A DNA stretch of 21,482 nt from a bacterium UBP1_UBA4783 (lineage in GTDB: Bacteria; Krumholzibacteriota; Krumholzibacteriia; Krumholzibacteriales; Krumholzibacteriaceae). Location of the stretch: positions 413 through 21,894 of the forward strand of contig DHHB01000035.1 of assembly GCA_002403075.1 (NCBI GenBank). The letters are read 5' to 3'. This document shows positions 1-7,400 of this stretch, in pieces. A program made the position numbers and the translations under genes. The stretch's first letter is position 1. Every line of letters starts with the position of its first letter. The notes beneath the pieces were generated by a model that searched no databases, was not told where the DNA came from, and saw only the letters and a program-made list of their open reading frames with translations.

Positions 1-1
1 G

Positions 2-439
2 TTCGACAAGGTCGAGATGGTGAAGATCGCGGCGCCCGAGGCGTCGTACGACGAGCTCGAGTCGCTCACGAGCGACGCCACGGCGGTGCTCGAGGCGCTC
101 GAGCTGCCCCATCGGGTCATCGAGCTCTGCACGATGGATCTCAGCTTCGGCGCGGCGAAATGCTACGACATCGAAACGTGGGCGCCGGGCATGCAGCGAT
201 GGCTCGAGGTGTCCTCGTGCAGCAACTTCGAGGATTTCCAGGCGCGCCGCGCCAATATCCGGTTCCGCCGCGCGAAGCAGGAGCGGCCGGAGTTCGCGCA
301 CACGTTGAACGGCTCCGGTCTCGCGCTGCCGCGGGTGATCGCCACCATTCTCGAGCTCAACCAGACGCCGACCGGCAAGGTGCGCGTTCCGAAGGCGCTC
401 GTGCCGTACGCGGGCGGGTTGGAGTACCTCGAGGCATGA
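2..439 (+). CDS. serS: Seryl-tRNA synthetase, C-terminal part (5' end outside window)
   Basis: This is the C-terminal 145 or so residues of seryl-tRNA synthetase, the class II enzyme that charges tRNA-Ser (and tRNA-Sec, where present) with serine. The frame is open from base 2 (FDKVEMV...), so the start lies upstream of the window. Recognisable class II motif 2/3 landmarks are DLSFGAAKCYDIETW, the WLEVSSCSNFEDFQARR stretch, and the motif 3 region HTLNGSGLALPRVIATILE. The protein ends with the family's usual IPKAL-like tail (VRVPKALVPYAGGLEYL). The histidine kinase gene begins only 7 nt after the stop, so the two are probably cotranscribed. SerRS would also supply Ser-tRNA(Sec), the first step of selenocysteine synthesis, which bears on the UGA-containing gene at 12441. 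Confidence 0.95.
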   Translation, partial: FDKVEMVKIAAPEASYDELESLTSDATAVLEALELPHRVIELCTMDLSFGAAKCYDIETWAPGMQRWLEVSSCSNFEDFQARRANIRFRRAKQERPEFAHTLNGSGLALPRVIATILELNQTPTGKVRVPKALVPYAGGLEYLEA

Positions 440-446
440 TCGGATC

Positions 447-1688
447 ATGAGGGCGCCGCGCAATCTTCCGTTCCTCCTCAAGCTCTACTTCCTCGTGGGC
501 GGGGCCGTCGTCGTCGCGTTCGCGCTCGTGTACAACGACGCGCTCATCCGCAGGATGCGGTCCCAGTCGGAAAACACGACGAGCCTCATCTCGCGCTCGG
601 TCGCGATCGCGCTCAAGCAGCCCGCCGACGAGGACAACAGGGCCTTCATCCTCGCCGTCCGCGACAAGTTCGACATTCCGTTCATACTCACCGACCTGCG
701 CGGAAAACCGTGGGTCTGGAACGAGGAAACGGGCGTGAAGCCTCTCGGCGACGACGGCTTCGAGCGGATCGAGCGGTTCGATCCCGCCGCCCCGAACGAC
801 TCGCTGCTCGCGGCGGTGCTCGCCCGCGCGGCGGAGTTCGACGGGCTCAACCGGCCGCTCCCCATCGAGGGGGGCGGTCTCTCGCTCGAGCTCCATTACG
901 GATCGTCCTCGCTCACCCGGGCGCTCGCCGTCGCCCCGTACATCCAATTCGGCGTTCTCGTCGCGTTCCTCCTCGTCGGATTTCTCGGCTTCCGCGCCAT
1001 CAAGATCGGCGAGCAGCGCATGATCTGGGTCGGACTCGCGAAGGAGACGGCGCACCAGCTCGGCACGCCGCTCAGCTCCGTCATGGGCTGGCTCGAGATG
1101 ATCCGCGAGGAGATCTCCGCGGCGTCCTGCTCGGAGAAGCTCGCGCGCGCGATCGACGAAGTCGCGACCGACGTCGACCGGCTCGGCAAGATATCGGAGC
1201 GTTTCAGCAAGATCGGATCGGCGCCGAAGCTCGAGCTGCGGGAGCTCCCTCCGATCGTCGAGGAGACCGTCGCCTACTTCGAGCACCGCCGGCCGACGCT
1301 GCGGATCAACTCGACGATCACGACCGAGTTCGAGGAGCTTCCGCTCGTGCGGTGCAGCGGCGAGCTCGTCGGCTGGGTCGTCGAGAACCTCATCAAGAAC
1401 GCGCTCGACGCGATGGCGGGCGAGGAGGGAAAGATACATATTCAATGCCGGATGAACCGGCGGGACCGCCGGGTCGAGATGCTCGTGAGCGACACGGGGA
1501 AAGGGATGGCGCCGAACGTCCGCGCGCGGGTCTTCGATCCGGGGTTCACGACGAAGAGCCGCGGCTGGGGGCTCGGTCTCGCGCTCGTGAGAAGGATCGT
1601 CGAGGAGATGCACGGCGGCACGATCCGCGTGCTCCAGACGCAGCCCGGCAAGGGAACGACGTTTCTCGTCACCTTTCCGGTCGATTGA
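447..1688 (+). CDS. PorY-like membrane sensor histidine kinase
   Basis: This 413-residue sensor kinase has a transmembrane helix near residues 8-27, an extracytoplasmic sensor of about 135 residues, a second helix at about 164-182, and then the kinase core. The H-box is AKETAHQLGTPLSS with the phospho-accepting histidine at H203. The N-box (ENLIKNALDAM, N314 and N318), G1 box (DTGKGM, D349), F-box (FDPGFTTK) and G2 box (GWGLGL, 373-378) are all intact, so it should be an active kinase. The AHQLGTPLS form of the H-box is the one I associate with FCB-group kinases, including PorY of the type IX secretion control system. The next gene, 14 nt downstream, is a PorX-type regulator, which makes it the natural phosphotransfer partner. 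The ATG at 447 is the first after serS. Partnership is inferred from adjacency and domain type, not from direct homology comparison. Confidence 0.88.
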   Translation: MRAPRNLPFLLKLYFLVGGAVVVAFALVYNDALIRRMRSQSENTTSLISRSVAIALKQPADEDNRAFILAVRDKFDIPFILTDLRGKPWVWNEETGVKPLGDDGFERIERFDPAAPNDSLLAAVLARAAEFDGLNRPLPIEGGGLSLELHYGSSSLTRALAVAPYIQFGVLVAFLLVGFLGFRAIKIGEQRMIWVGLAKETAHQLGTPLSSVMGWLEMIREEISAASCSEKLARAIDEVATDVDRLGKISERFSKIGSAPKLELRELPPIVEETVAYFEHRRPTLRINSTITTEFEELPLVRCSGELVGWVVENLIKNALDAMAGEEGKIHIQCRMNRRDRRVEMLVSDTGKGMAPNVRARVFDPGFTTKSRGWGLGLALVRRIVEEMHGGTIRVLQTQPGKGTTFLVTFPVD

Positions 1689-1702
1689 GGAAGGCTTCGG
1701 GA

Positions 1703-3256
1703 ATGGCCAAGGAAAAGAAAATACTGTGGGTCGACGACGAGATCGATCTTCTCGCCTCCCACATCATCTTTCTCGGGGAGAAGGGGTACGTGGTGAAGCC
1801 CGCGGCGAGCGGCGACGAGGGGATCGCCGCGCTCCGCGCCGAGCCGTTCGATCTCATCCTCCTCGACGAGACGATGCCGGGGCGCAGCGGGCTCGAGACG
1901 CTCCAGGAGATCAAAGAGATCGACCCGAACGTCCCCGTGATCATGATCACGAAAAACGAGGCCGAGGATCTCGTCGAGCAGGCGATCGGGATGAAGATCG
2001 ACGATTACCTCCTCAAGCCGGTGAACCCGCTTCAGATCTATTCCGCGGCCAAACGGATCCTCGACGCGCACCGCATACAGGAGACGGCGTTGAGCCGCGA
2101 GTACCTCCAGTCGTACCAGCGCATGGAGGGGGCGCTCCACGCGGGCCCCGACTGGCGGGAATGGGTCCGCATCCATCAGGAGCTCTCCGCGTGGGACGTC
2201 GAGTACGACCGGTTCAGCGACACGGGGCTCGAACAAACGCATCAGGACATCAAGAAGAAGGCGAACGCCGACTTCTGCCGGTACGTCGAGCGCGTCTACC
2301 GCGACTGGATCTGGAGCGACGAGCGCCCGCCGACGAGCGTCGACGTGCTCGACCGATTCGTCTTTCCGTCGCTGCGGGAGCGCCGTCGCGTGTATTTCAT
2401 CGTCATCGACTGCATGCGCTTCGACCAGTGGCTCAAGATCGAGGATCTCCTCGCTCCGTTCTACACGATCGAGCGCGGCTGCTACTTCGCGATCCTTCCG
2501 ACCGCGACGCCGTACGCGCGCAACGCGCTCTTCGCCGGCGCCTTTCCGGCCGACATACAGAAGCGCACCCCGGACTACTGGCTCGAGCGCTCGAAGGACG
2601 AGTTCAGCAAGAACCGGTTCGAGCAGAACCTCCTGCAGGAGAGCCTCGCGCGCGCCGGTCTCGGAAACGCGGCCTTCAAGTACATCAAGATCTACGAGAT
2701 CGACGAGGCGAACGAGATCCGCAAGCAGGTCGACGGCTACCGGGCGATCGATCTCGTCGCCATGGTGTTCAACTTTCTCGACATCCTCGCGCACGGGCGG
2801 AGCCAGAGCGAGATCCTTCAGGAGATCGCCCCCGACGAGAGCGCCTTCCGCTCGCTCATGCGCTCGTGGTTCGTCCATTCGGCGCTCTTCGACATCCTGC
2901 AGCGGATCGCGAAGCACGGCGCGACGGTCGTCATCACGACGGATCACGGATCGGTGCTCGGCGCGCGCGCGAGCCTCGTGCACGGCAACCGCGACACGTC
3001 GACCAACCTGCGGTACAAGTTCGGCGAGAACATCAACGGCGATCCGCGGCAGACGCTCCTCATCCGCAAGCCCCTCGATTACCGGCTCCCCGCCGAGAGC
3101 CCCTCGAAGAACTACATCCTCGCCAAGGAGAACTACTACTTCGTCTACCCGACGAAGTATCACGAGTACGAGCGGCAGTACCTCGGGACGTTCCAGCACG
3201 GCGGCATATCCCTCGAGGAGATGATCGTGCCGTGCATCACCCTGACCCCGAGGTGA
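1703..3256 (+). CDS. porX: PorX-like response regulator with PglZ (alkaline-phosphatase superfamily) output domain
   Basis: This 517-residue protein has an N-terminal receiver domain (residues 5-125) and a C-terminal PglZ domain (about 225-515). The receiver has the acidic pocket VDDE (D11, D12), phospho-acceptor D55 in LLDETMPG, the switch threonine in MITKNE and the lysine in LLKPVNP. The PglZ domain keeps the alkaline-phosphatase-type metal site: D236 in IDCMRFDQ, threonines T267/T269 in LPTATPYAR, D414-H415 in TTDHGS and H499 in FQHGG. Total length and domain order match PorX, the Bacteroidota regulator of type IX secretion, whose PglZ domain is reported to be a zinc-dependent phosphodiesterase acting on oligonucleotides. 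The ATG at 1703 fits the receiver start; the frame is also open upstream, but that part overlaps the kinase gene. The tsaE gene starts 3 nt after its stop. The symbol is given by domain architecture and size; function in secretion here is inferred. Confidence 0.85.
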   Translation: MAKEKKILWVDDEIDLLASHIIFLGEKGYVVKPAASGDEGIAALRAEPFDLILLDETMPGRSGLETLQEIKEIDPNVPVIMITKNEAEDLVEQAIGMKIDDYLLKPVNPLQIYSAAKRILDAHRIQETALSREYLQSYQRMEGALHAGPDWREWVRIHQELSAWDVEYDRFSDTGLEQTHQDIKKKANADFCRYVERVYRDWIWSDERPPTSVDVLDRFVFPSLRERRRVYFIVIDCMRFDQWLKIEDLLAPFYTIERGCYFAILPTATPYARNALFAGAFPADIQKRTPDYWLERSKDEFSKNRFEQNLLQESLARAGLGNAAFKYIKIYEIDEANEIRKQVDGYRAIDLVAMVFNFLDILAHGRSQSEILQEIAPDESAFRSLMRSWFVHSALFDILQRIAKHGATVVITTDHGSVLGARASLVHGNRDTSTNLRYKFGENINGDPRQTLLIRKPLDYRLPAESPSKNYILAKENYYFVYPTKYHEYERQYLGTFQHGGISLEEMIVPCITLTPR

Positions 3257-3259
3257 CGC

Positions 3260-3793
3260 ATGGCGCCTCGTCCGTCATCCCGCCCGTCGCCGAACGGAGG
3301 CCCGCGCCTCGGGCGGCGCGTTCGGCTCGCCGGGCCTCGCTCGACGCTCAGGCTGCGGAGCGACTCTCCGGAGCGGACGCTCGAGATCGGGCGCGTTCTC
3401 GGATCGCTCGTTCCCGCGGGAACGGCGCTCTCGCTCGAAGGCGGGCTCGGGGCGGGCAAGACGCTTCTCGTGAAGGGCCTCTGCGCGGGTCTCGAAGTGT
3501 CCGACGAGGTCACGAGCCCGAGCTTCATCCTCGCCGAGGAGTACCGCGGAGCGTTCCCCGTGTTTCATTTCGATCTCTACCGGCTCGCGCGGCTCTCGGA
3601 GGCCGCCGACATCGGGCTCTTCGACGCCGTCGACGGCCGCGCGGTCGTCATCGTCGAGTGGGGAGACCGGCTGCCCGACGGGGCCATGGCGTTCGACGCC
3701 GTCGCGAGGCTCCGGATCACGGGACCGGAGAGCCGGGAGATCGTCATCGAAGGGCCGAAGGATCTGTGCGATGAGCTCGAACGAAACCTGTAG
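3260..3793 (+). CDS. tsaE: tRNA threonylcarbamoyladenosine biosynthesis ATPase TsaE
   Basis: TsaE is the small ATPase that works with TsaB and TsaD to install threonylcarbamoyl at A37 of ANN-decoding tRNAs. The P-loop GGLGAGKT sits at residues 61-68. The other family signatures follow: TSPSFILAEEY, FHFDLYRL and VEWGDRLP. At 177 residues it is slightly long because about 28 arginine- and proline-rich residues precede the conserved domain (STLRLRSDSPERTLEIG). No alternative in-frame start is visible between ATG 3260 and that domain, so the extension is either real or the start codon is unusual. The gene overlaps tsaB by 23 nt, the usual tsaE-tsaB pairing in bacteria. Confidence 0.92.
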   Translation: MAPRPSSRPSPNGGPRLGRRVRLAGPRSTLRLRSDSPERTLEIGRVLGSLVPAGTALSLEGGLGAGKTLLVKGLCAGLEVSDEVTSPSFILAEEYRGAFPVFHFDLYRLARLSEAADIGLFDAVDGRAVVIVEWGDRLPDGAMAFDAVARLRITGPESREIVIEGPKDLCDELERNL

Positions 3794-4562
3794 CGGACGT
3801 TCCGCCGGACCGGCCGCCGGCGTCTCCGGCGGCGAACCTCTCATCCTCGCGCTCGACGCGTCGCACGAGCGGGGAAGCGTCGCCGTGTGCCGCGGCGCGG
3901 GCGTGCTCGCCGAGATCCTCTTCGACGCGAGCGATACGCATTCGGCCACGCTCTTGCCAGCCGTCGACGCGTGTCTCGCCTCCGCGAAGGCGGCTCTCGG
4001 CGACGTGAGCCTCCTCGCCGTCGTTTCCGGCCCCGGCAGCTTCACGGGGCTGCGCATAGCGCTCGCGACGGTGAAGGCCTTCGCCGCCGCGCGGGGAGCG
4101 CCCGTCGTGCCGGTTTCGAGCCTCGAAACCCTCGCCGCGGCGCTGCCGTGCGCGTCGCTCCCCGTGCTGCCGCTCATCGACGCGCGCCGCGGGGAGGTCT
4201 ACGGCGCGATGTACGACACCGGCGCGTTCGCGCCGCGCGAAATCGTTCCCCTTTTCGCGGCCCGTCCCGGCGGGCTCCGGGAGGCTCTCGGCGCCGCGCT
4301 CGACTCGGGGCCGGTCATTCTCTGCGGCACCGGCGCCCTTCGATACCGAGGGGAGATCGAGCCGTCGCTCCCGGCCGGCAGCGTCTTCGCGCCGGAGCGG
4401 TGGTCGATCCCGTCCGCGTCCGTCTGCGCGTTTCTCGCCCGGGGGCGCCGGCCTCTCGCCCCGGAGGAGACCGCCGCGCTCGAGCCTCTCTACCTGCGTC
4501 CGCCGGACGCGCGTCTTCCCGCGGGGGCGCCGCTCGCCGAGGGCGGGGGAGACCGCGCATGA
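3771..4562 (+). CDS. tsaB: tRNA threonylcarbamoyladenosine biosynthesis protein TsaB
   Basis: TsaB is the inactive ASKHA-fold paralogue that dimerises with TsaD in the t6A synthase. The N-terminal ILALDASHERGSVAV strand and the highly conserved SGPGSFTGLRIALATVKAFA segment identify it. The PLIDARRGEVYGAMYD segment and a C-terminal ALEPLYLRPPDAR segment complete the typical layout. At 263 residues it is somewhat longer than the usual 220-235, mainly through a low-complexity N-terminus of about 22 residues. That N-terminus lies partly in the overlap with tsaE, and a later start cannot be excluded. Its stop overlaps the rimI start in an ATGA arrangement, which suggests translational coupling. 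TsaD is not in this window. Confidence 0.93.
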   Translation: MSSNETCSGRSAGPAAGVSGGEPLILALDASHERGSVAVCRGAGVLAEILFDASDTHSATLLPAVDACLASAKAALGDVSLLAVVSGPGSFTGLRIALATVKAFAAARGAPVVPVSSLETLAAALPCASLPVLPLIDARRGEVYGAMYDTGAFAPREIVPLFAARPGGLREALGAALDSGPVILCGTGALRYRGEIEPSLPAGSVFAPERWSIPSASVCAFLARGRRPLAPEETAALEPLYLRPPDARLPAGAPLAEGGGDRA

Positions 4563-5011
4563 ATCCGTGGACGCTGCGCGACCTCGAACGGAACGACATC
4601 CCGCGGATACTCGAGATCGAGCGGGTGAGCTTTCTCACGCCGTGGACCGAGGAGATGTTCCGGACGCAGCTGCGGTTCCGGGACCGGGCCGTGACCCTCG
4701 TGCTCGTCGAGGACGGCGTCATCACGGGGTACACCGCCGCGTGGATCGCCGCTGACGAGATGCATCTGCTCAGCATCGCGGTGAGCCCCGCCGAGCGGCG
4801 CGCCGGACGAGGCTCGGCGCTTCTCGAGGCTCTTCTCGAGCGGGGGAAGGCGCGCGGCTGCGAGCGGACCCTGCTCGAGGTGCGCGAGACCAACGAGGGC
4901 GCCCGCCGCCTGTACCGTCTTCACGGATTCCGCGAGATCGGAAAACGCCGGGGATACTACGCGGACACGGGGGAAGATGCCGTCATCATGGAACACCGCC
5001 GCGGGGAGTGA
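4559..5011 (+). CDS. rimI: Ribosomal protein alanine N-acetyltransferase RimI-like (GNAT)
   Basis: This 150-residue GNAT acetyltransferase would transfer acetyl from acetyl-CoA to a protein N-terminus, classically ribosomal protein bS18. The N-terminal DIPRILEIERVSFLTPWTEE pattern is typical of RimI. The acetyl-CoA pyrophosphate-binding motif A is present as SIAVSPAERRAGRGSALL, and motif B as LYRLHGFREIGKRRGYY. The tsaE-tsaB-rimI order is common in bacteria and supports the assignment over a generic GNAT. The start codon overlaps the tsaB stop. The 3' end overlaps the next gene by 35 nt. Confidence 0.9.
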   Translation: MNPWTLRDLERNDIPRILEIERVSFLTPWTEEMFRTQLRFRDRAVTLVLVEDGVITGYTAAWIAADEMHLLSIAVSPAERRAGRGSALLEALLERGKARGCERTLLEVRETNEGARRLYRLHGFREIGKRRGYYADTGEDAVIMEHRRGE

Positions 5012-5798
5012 TCCCCTCGCGGCGTTCGCGGGCGCCGCGGCGACGGCAGTCGTGCTCGGGAGCGGGCTCTCGGGAGCGTGCGATGCGGCGCGCGTCGCAC
5101 GACGCGTTCCGTACCGCGACGTGCCGGCGCTGCTCGAGCCCGGCGTCCCGGGGCATCCCGGATTTCTGGCGCTCGCCGATTTCGGCGGCCGCCCGGCGCT
5201 GATCTTCGCGGGCCGCAGCCACCTGTACGAGGGGCACGATCCGTCGAGGGCGACGGCGGCCGTTTCGCTCGCCGCCGATCTCGGCTGCACGGAGCTCATT
5301 CTCACGAACGCCGCGGGAAGCCTCGAGACGGCCGTTCGCCCGGGCTCGTGGCTTCTCCCCGAGGACGTGCTGCCGTTTCCGGCGCGGCTCGCCGCCCGTC
5401 TCGCATCGGGCGGTGGAGGCCCGGAGAGGGCCGGCCGGACGCCGCTCGTGTCGGCGCGCCTTCGGGAATTCCTTCGCCGCGCCGCCTCCGCCGCCGGCGT
5501 TTCCATCGGGGACGGCGCGCTCGCGTGGATGATCGGGCCGTGCTTCGAAACGGCGGCCGAGGCGCGCGCCGCCGCGGCCGCGGGAGCGCGCGCCGCGACG
5601 ATGTCGGTCTATCCCGAGCTCGTCGCCGCGCGGGAGCGCGGAATCGACGCCGCCGTTCTCACCCTCGTCACGAATTTCACCGCCGGCGTATCGAGCGGGA
5701 GCGTCGATCACGAGGACGTGATGAAGCGCGGCGCCGAGGCGGGACGCTCGCTCGCCGCCGTTCTCGAGCGGCATCTCGCGGTCCGGCGCGGCGCGTAG
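4977..5798 (+). CDS. Purine nucleoside phosphorylase (class I, trimeric type)
   Basis: The enzyme phosphorolyses purine nucleosides to free base and pentose-1-phosphate in purine salvage. At 273 residues it matches the trimeric PNP size. Visible landmarks are the phosphate-binding VLGSGLSG near residue 28, GHPG, the GRSHLYEGHD loop, LTNAAGSL, the purine-site PCFETAAE, and a C-terminal LVTNFTAG followed by VDHEDVM. The usual MSTVPE segment reads MSVYPELVAARERG, a slightly divergent form that might alter the sugar or base pocket; methylthioadenosine or methylthioinosine phosphorylase is a less likely alternative. ATG 4977 is the only plausible start. It is preceded by GGGGGA and overlaps rimI by 35 nt, so it reads as the last gene of the serS-rimI run. 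Confidence 0.88.
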   Translation: MPSSWNTAAGSDPLAAFAGAAATAVVLGSGLSGACDAARVARRVPYRDVPALLEPGVPGHPGFLALADFGGRPALIFAGRSHLYEGHDPSRATAAVSLAADLGCTELILTNAAGSLETAVRPGSWLLPEDVLPFPARLAARLASGGGGPERAGRTPLVSARLREFLRRAASAAGVSIGDGALAWMIGPCFETAAEARAAAAAGARAATMSVYPELVAARERGIDAAVLTLVTNFTAGVSSGSVDHEDVMKRGAEAGRSLAAVLERHLAVRRGA

Positions 5799-5987
5799 GG
5801 ATATCGCGCGAGGAAAAAACCCTTTTTGACCCACGGCAAAGCTGATACCATCGCGCCGAAAAGCGCCCCGGCGCGCTATCTCGGCACGGTGCGGCGGCAC
5901 GAGCGGGCGAACGTTCGACGCGCGCTCGTCTTTCCCGCCGGAAGCCCGCGTCCGGCTTCGGCGGGGAAAGGAGAGGGCAGACTGCGG
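5799..5987 (+). other. Intergenic region before folC
   Basis: This 189-nt gap is the first clear break after the serS-PNP run. It begins with an A-run/T-run (AAAAAACCCTTTTT near 5814-5827), then an AT-richer stretch containing a TTGACC element. I could not pair that element with a well-spaced -10 box. It ends with a long hairpin listed separately and the folC ribosome binding site. The folC frame is open back to 5826, but the residues encoded before 5988 are arginine-rich and unlike any FolC N-terminus, so I treat this stretch as non-coding. A promoter is expected here but not demonstrated. Confidence 0.5.
5931..5969 (+). promoter_or_regulatory. Long leader hairpin abutting the folC Shine-Dalgarno
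   Basis: An imperfect inverted repeat pairs 5931-5946 with 5954-5969 around a 7-nt loop (5947-5953). Fifteen base pairs form with one bulged G on each arm. The terminal AAA of the 3' arm is directly followed by GGAGAGG, the folC ribosome binding site. There is no U-tract, so it is not a standard intrinsic terminator. Position suggests control of folC translation or mRNA stability; no known riboswitch was recognised. Confidence 0.45.
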
Positions 5988-7382
5988 ATGCTGTCAGGGC
6001 CACGATCCCGGTATCGTCGCGGAGCGCCCCTCTATCCCCACCTCGCGTACGCCGCGTCGCTCGCCCCGTCGCGCATGCGCTTCGGTCTCGAGAACATCGC
6101 GCGCGTGCTCGAACGCCTCGGCGACCCCCAGCGCGGCGTCCCCGCCGTTCTCGTCGCGGGAACGAACGGGAAAGGATCCGTGACGGCGTACTGTTCGTCG
6201 ATGCTGCGCGAGGCGGGCCTGCGCACCGGCGCGTACTATTCCCCCCATCTCTTTCGCGTTCACGAGCGCATCCGGTGCGACGGCGCCGAGATCTCCTCGC
6301 GGGAGCTCGACGCCGCGATCGGCCGTGTGCGGGAGGCGTCCGGAAAGACCGCGCTCACCTATTTCGAGTGTTTTACCGCCGCGGCGATCCTCGTCTTCCG
6401 CGATCGCGGGGCGGATATCGCCGTGTTCGAGGTGGGCCTCGGCGGCCGGCTCGACGCGACGAACCTCGTGGAAGCCGCCGTGACGGTCGTCACGGGGATC
6501 TCGCGCGACCACCGGGAGCATCTCGGCGCGACGACGCGGCGGATACTCGCCGAGAAGCTCGGCATCGTGCGCCCCGGAGCGCCGCTCGTCGCCAGTCTCG
6601 CGAGCGCCGCCCTCGAGCGGCAGGCCCGCGCGGCGGCTTCGGCGGCCGGAGCGCCGTGGCATTCCGTGCGCGCGGAAACCCGCGTTTCCGTCACGAGGAT
6701 CGACGCGGAGGGAACGACGCTGCGGCTCGAGACGCCCCGCCGCGATTACGGCGAGCTCTTCTCCCGCATGCCCGGCGCGGCGCAGGCGAAGAACGTCGCG
6801 ACCGCCGTTCGCGCGATCGAGGAGCTCGACGGCGTCCTCGCCGCCCGTCGGTCGCACCTATGGGCGGGGCGCGCGCGAGGGCGGGAGGGGCTCGACCGGC
6901 TCGCCGCGCGGGGCGCGGATCTCGCCTCCGCGCGGACCGTGCGGGACGGAGTCGCCTCCGCGTTCGTGCCGGGAAGGTTCCAGACGGTGTCGCGCGAGCC
7001 GCTCGTCATCGTGGACGTGTCGCACAACGAGGAATCTTTCAACGCCGCCCTCGATACGCTGCGATCGCTCGATCCGCCGGGGCGGAAGGTCATCGTATTC
7101 GGGATGCTGGCGCACAAGGAGCCGGGCTCCTTTACGTCCCGCGCCGCCGCCGCTGTCGACGCGATCGTCGTGACGCCTCTCGCGGACAGGCGATCGGCGT
7201 CGGCGGAGACGCTCGCGGCGGCGTTTCGGCGAGCGTCCGCGCGGGGGCGCCGCGCCGAAATCGTTCCGGCGCGGGGGATGGCCGACGCCCTGCGAAGGGC
7301 GCGTCGCGCGGCGGGCGAGCGGGGCGCCGTCCTCGTCATGGGATCCCACGTGGCGGTCGAAGAGGCCGCTTCCTATATATAA
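5988..7382 (+). CDS. folC: Bifunctional dihydrofolate synthase / folylpolyglutamate synthase
   Basis: FolC ligates glutamate to dihydropteroate and extends folate polyglutamate tails using ATP. From ATG 5988 the protein is 464 residues. The N-terminus carries the family's MRFGLENIARVLERLG helix, then the ATP-binding GTNGKGSV loop (58-65) and the YYSPHLFRVHERI segment. TYFECFTAAAI, the EVGLGGRLDATN motif, GISRDHREHLG and AEKLGIVRPG follow. The C-terminal Mur-ligase domain has VDVSHNEESF in place of the common DGAHNP, and VIVFGMLAHKEPGS. I chose 5988 because GGAGAGG lies 11 nt upstream and the open frame further upstream resembles no FolC. The adjacent gene is 18 nt downstream, so transcription probably continues through it. 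Confidence 0.92.
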   Translation: MLSGPRSRYRRGAPLYPHLAYAASLAPSRMRFGLENIARVLERLGDPQRGVPAVLVAGTNGKGSVTAYCSSMLREAGLRTGAYYSPHLFRVHERIRCDGAEISSRELDAAIGRVREASGKTALTYFECFTAAAILVFRDRGADIAVFEVGLGGRLDATNLVEAAVTVVTGISRDHREHLGATTRRILAEKLGIVRPGAPLVASLASAALERQARAAASAAGAPWHSVRAETRVSVTRIDAEGTTLRLETPRRDYGELFSRMPGAAQAKNVATAVRAIEELDGVLAARRSHLWAGRARGREGLDRLAARGADLASARTVRDGVASAFVPGRFQTVSREPLVIVDVSHNEESFNAALDTLRSLDPPGRKVIVFGMLAHKEPGSFTSRAAAAVDAIVVTPLADRRSASAETLAAAFRRASARGRRAEIVPARGMADALRRARRAAGERGAVLVMGSHVAVEEAASYI

Positions 7383-7400
7383 GGAAGAGAGGAGCCGGAC

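Noticed and set aside
710..1702. Upstream extension of the PorX reading frame into the kinase gene
   Set aside because: The extension is out of frame with the well-supported histidine kinase and is low-complexity arginine-rich. The receiver domain begins right after ATG 1703.
5820..5860. Promoter before folC built on TTGACC near 5826
   Set aside because: TACCAT-like and GATACC-like -10 candidates lie at 11-14 nt spacing, too short for a sigma70 promoter; no better pair found.
5826..5987. N-terminal extension of FolC from 5826
   Set aside because: The residues do not resemble FolC and include the leader hairpin; ATG 5988 has a proper ribosome binding site and precedes the conserved N-terminus.
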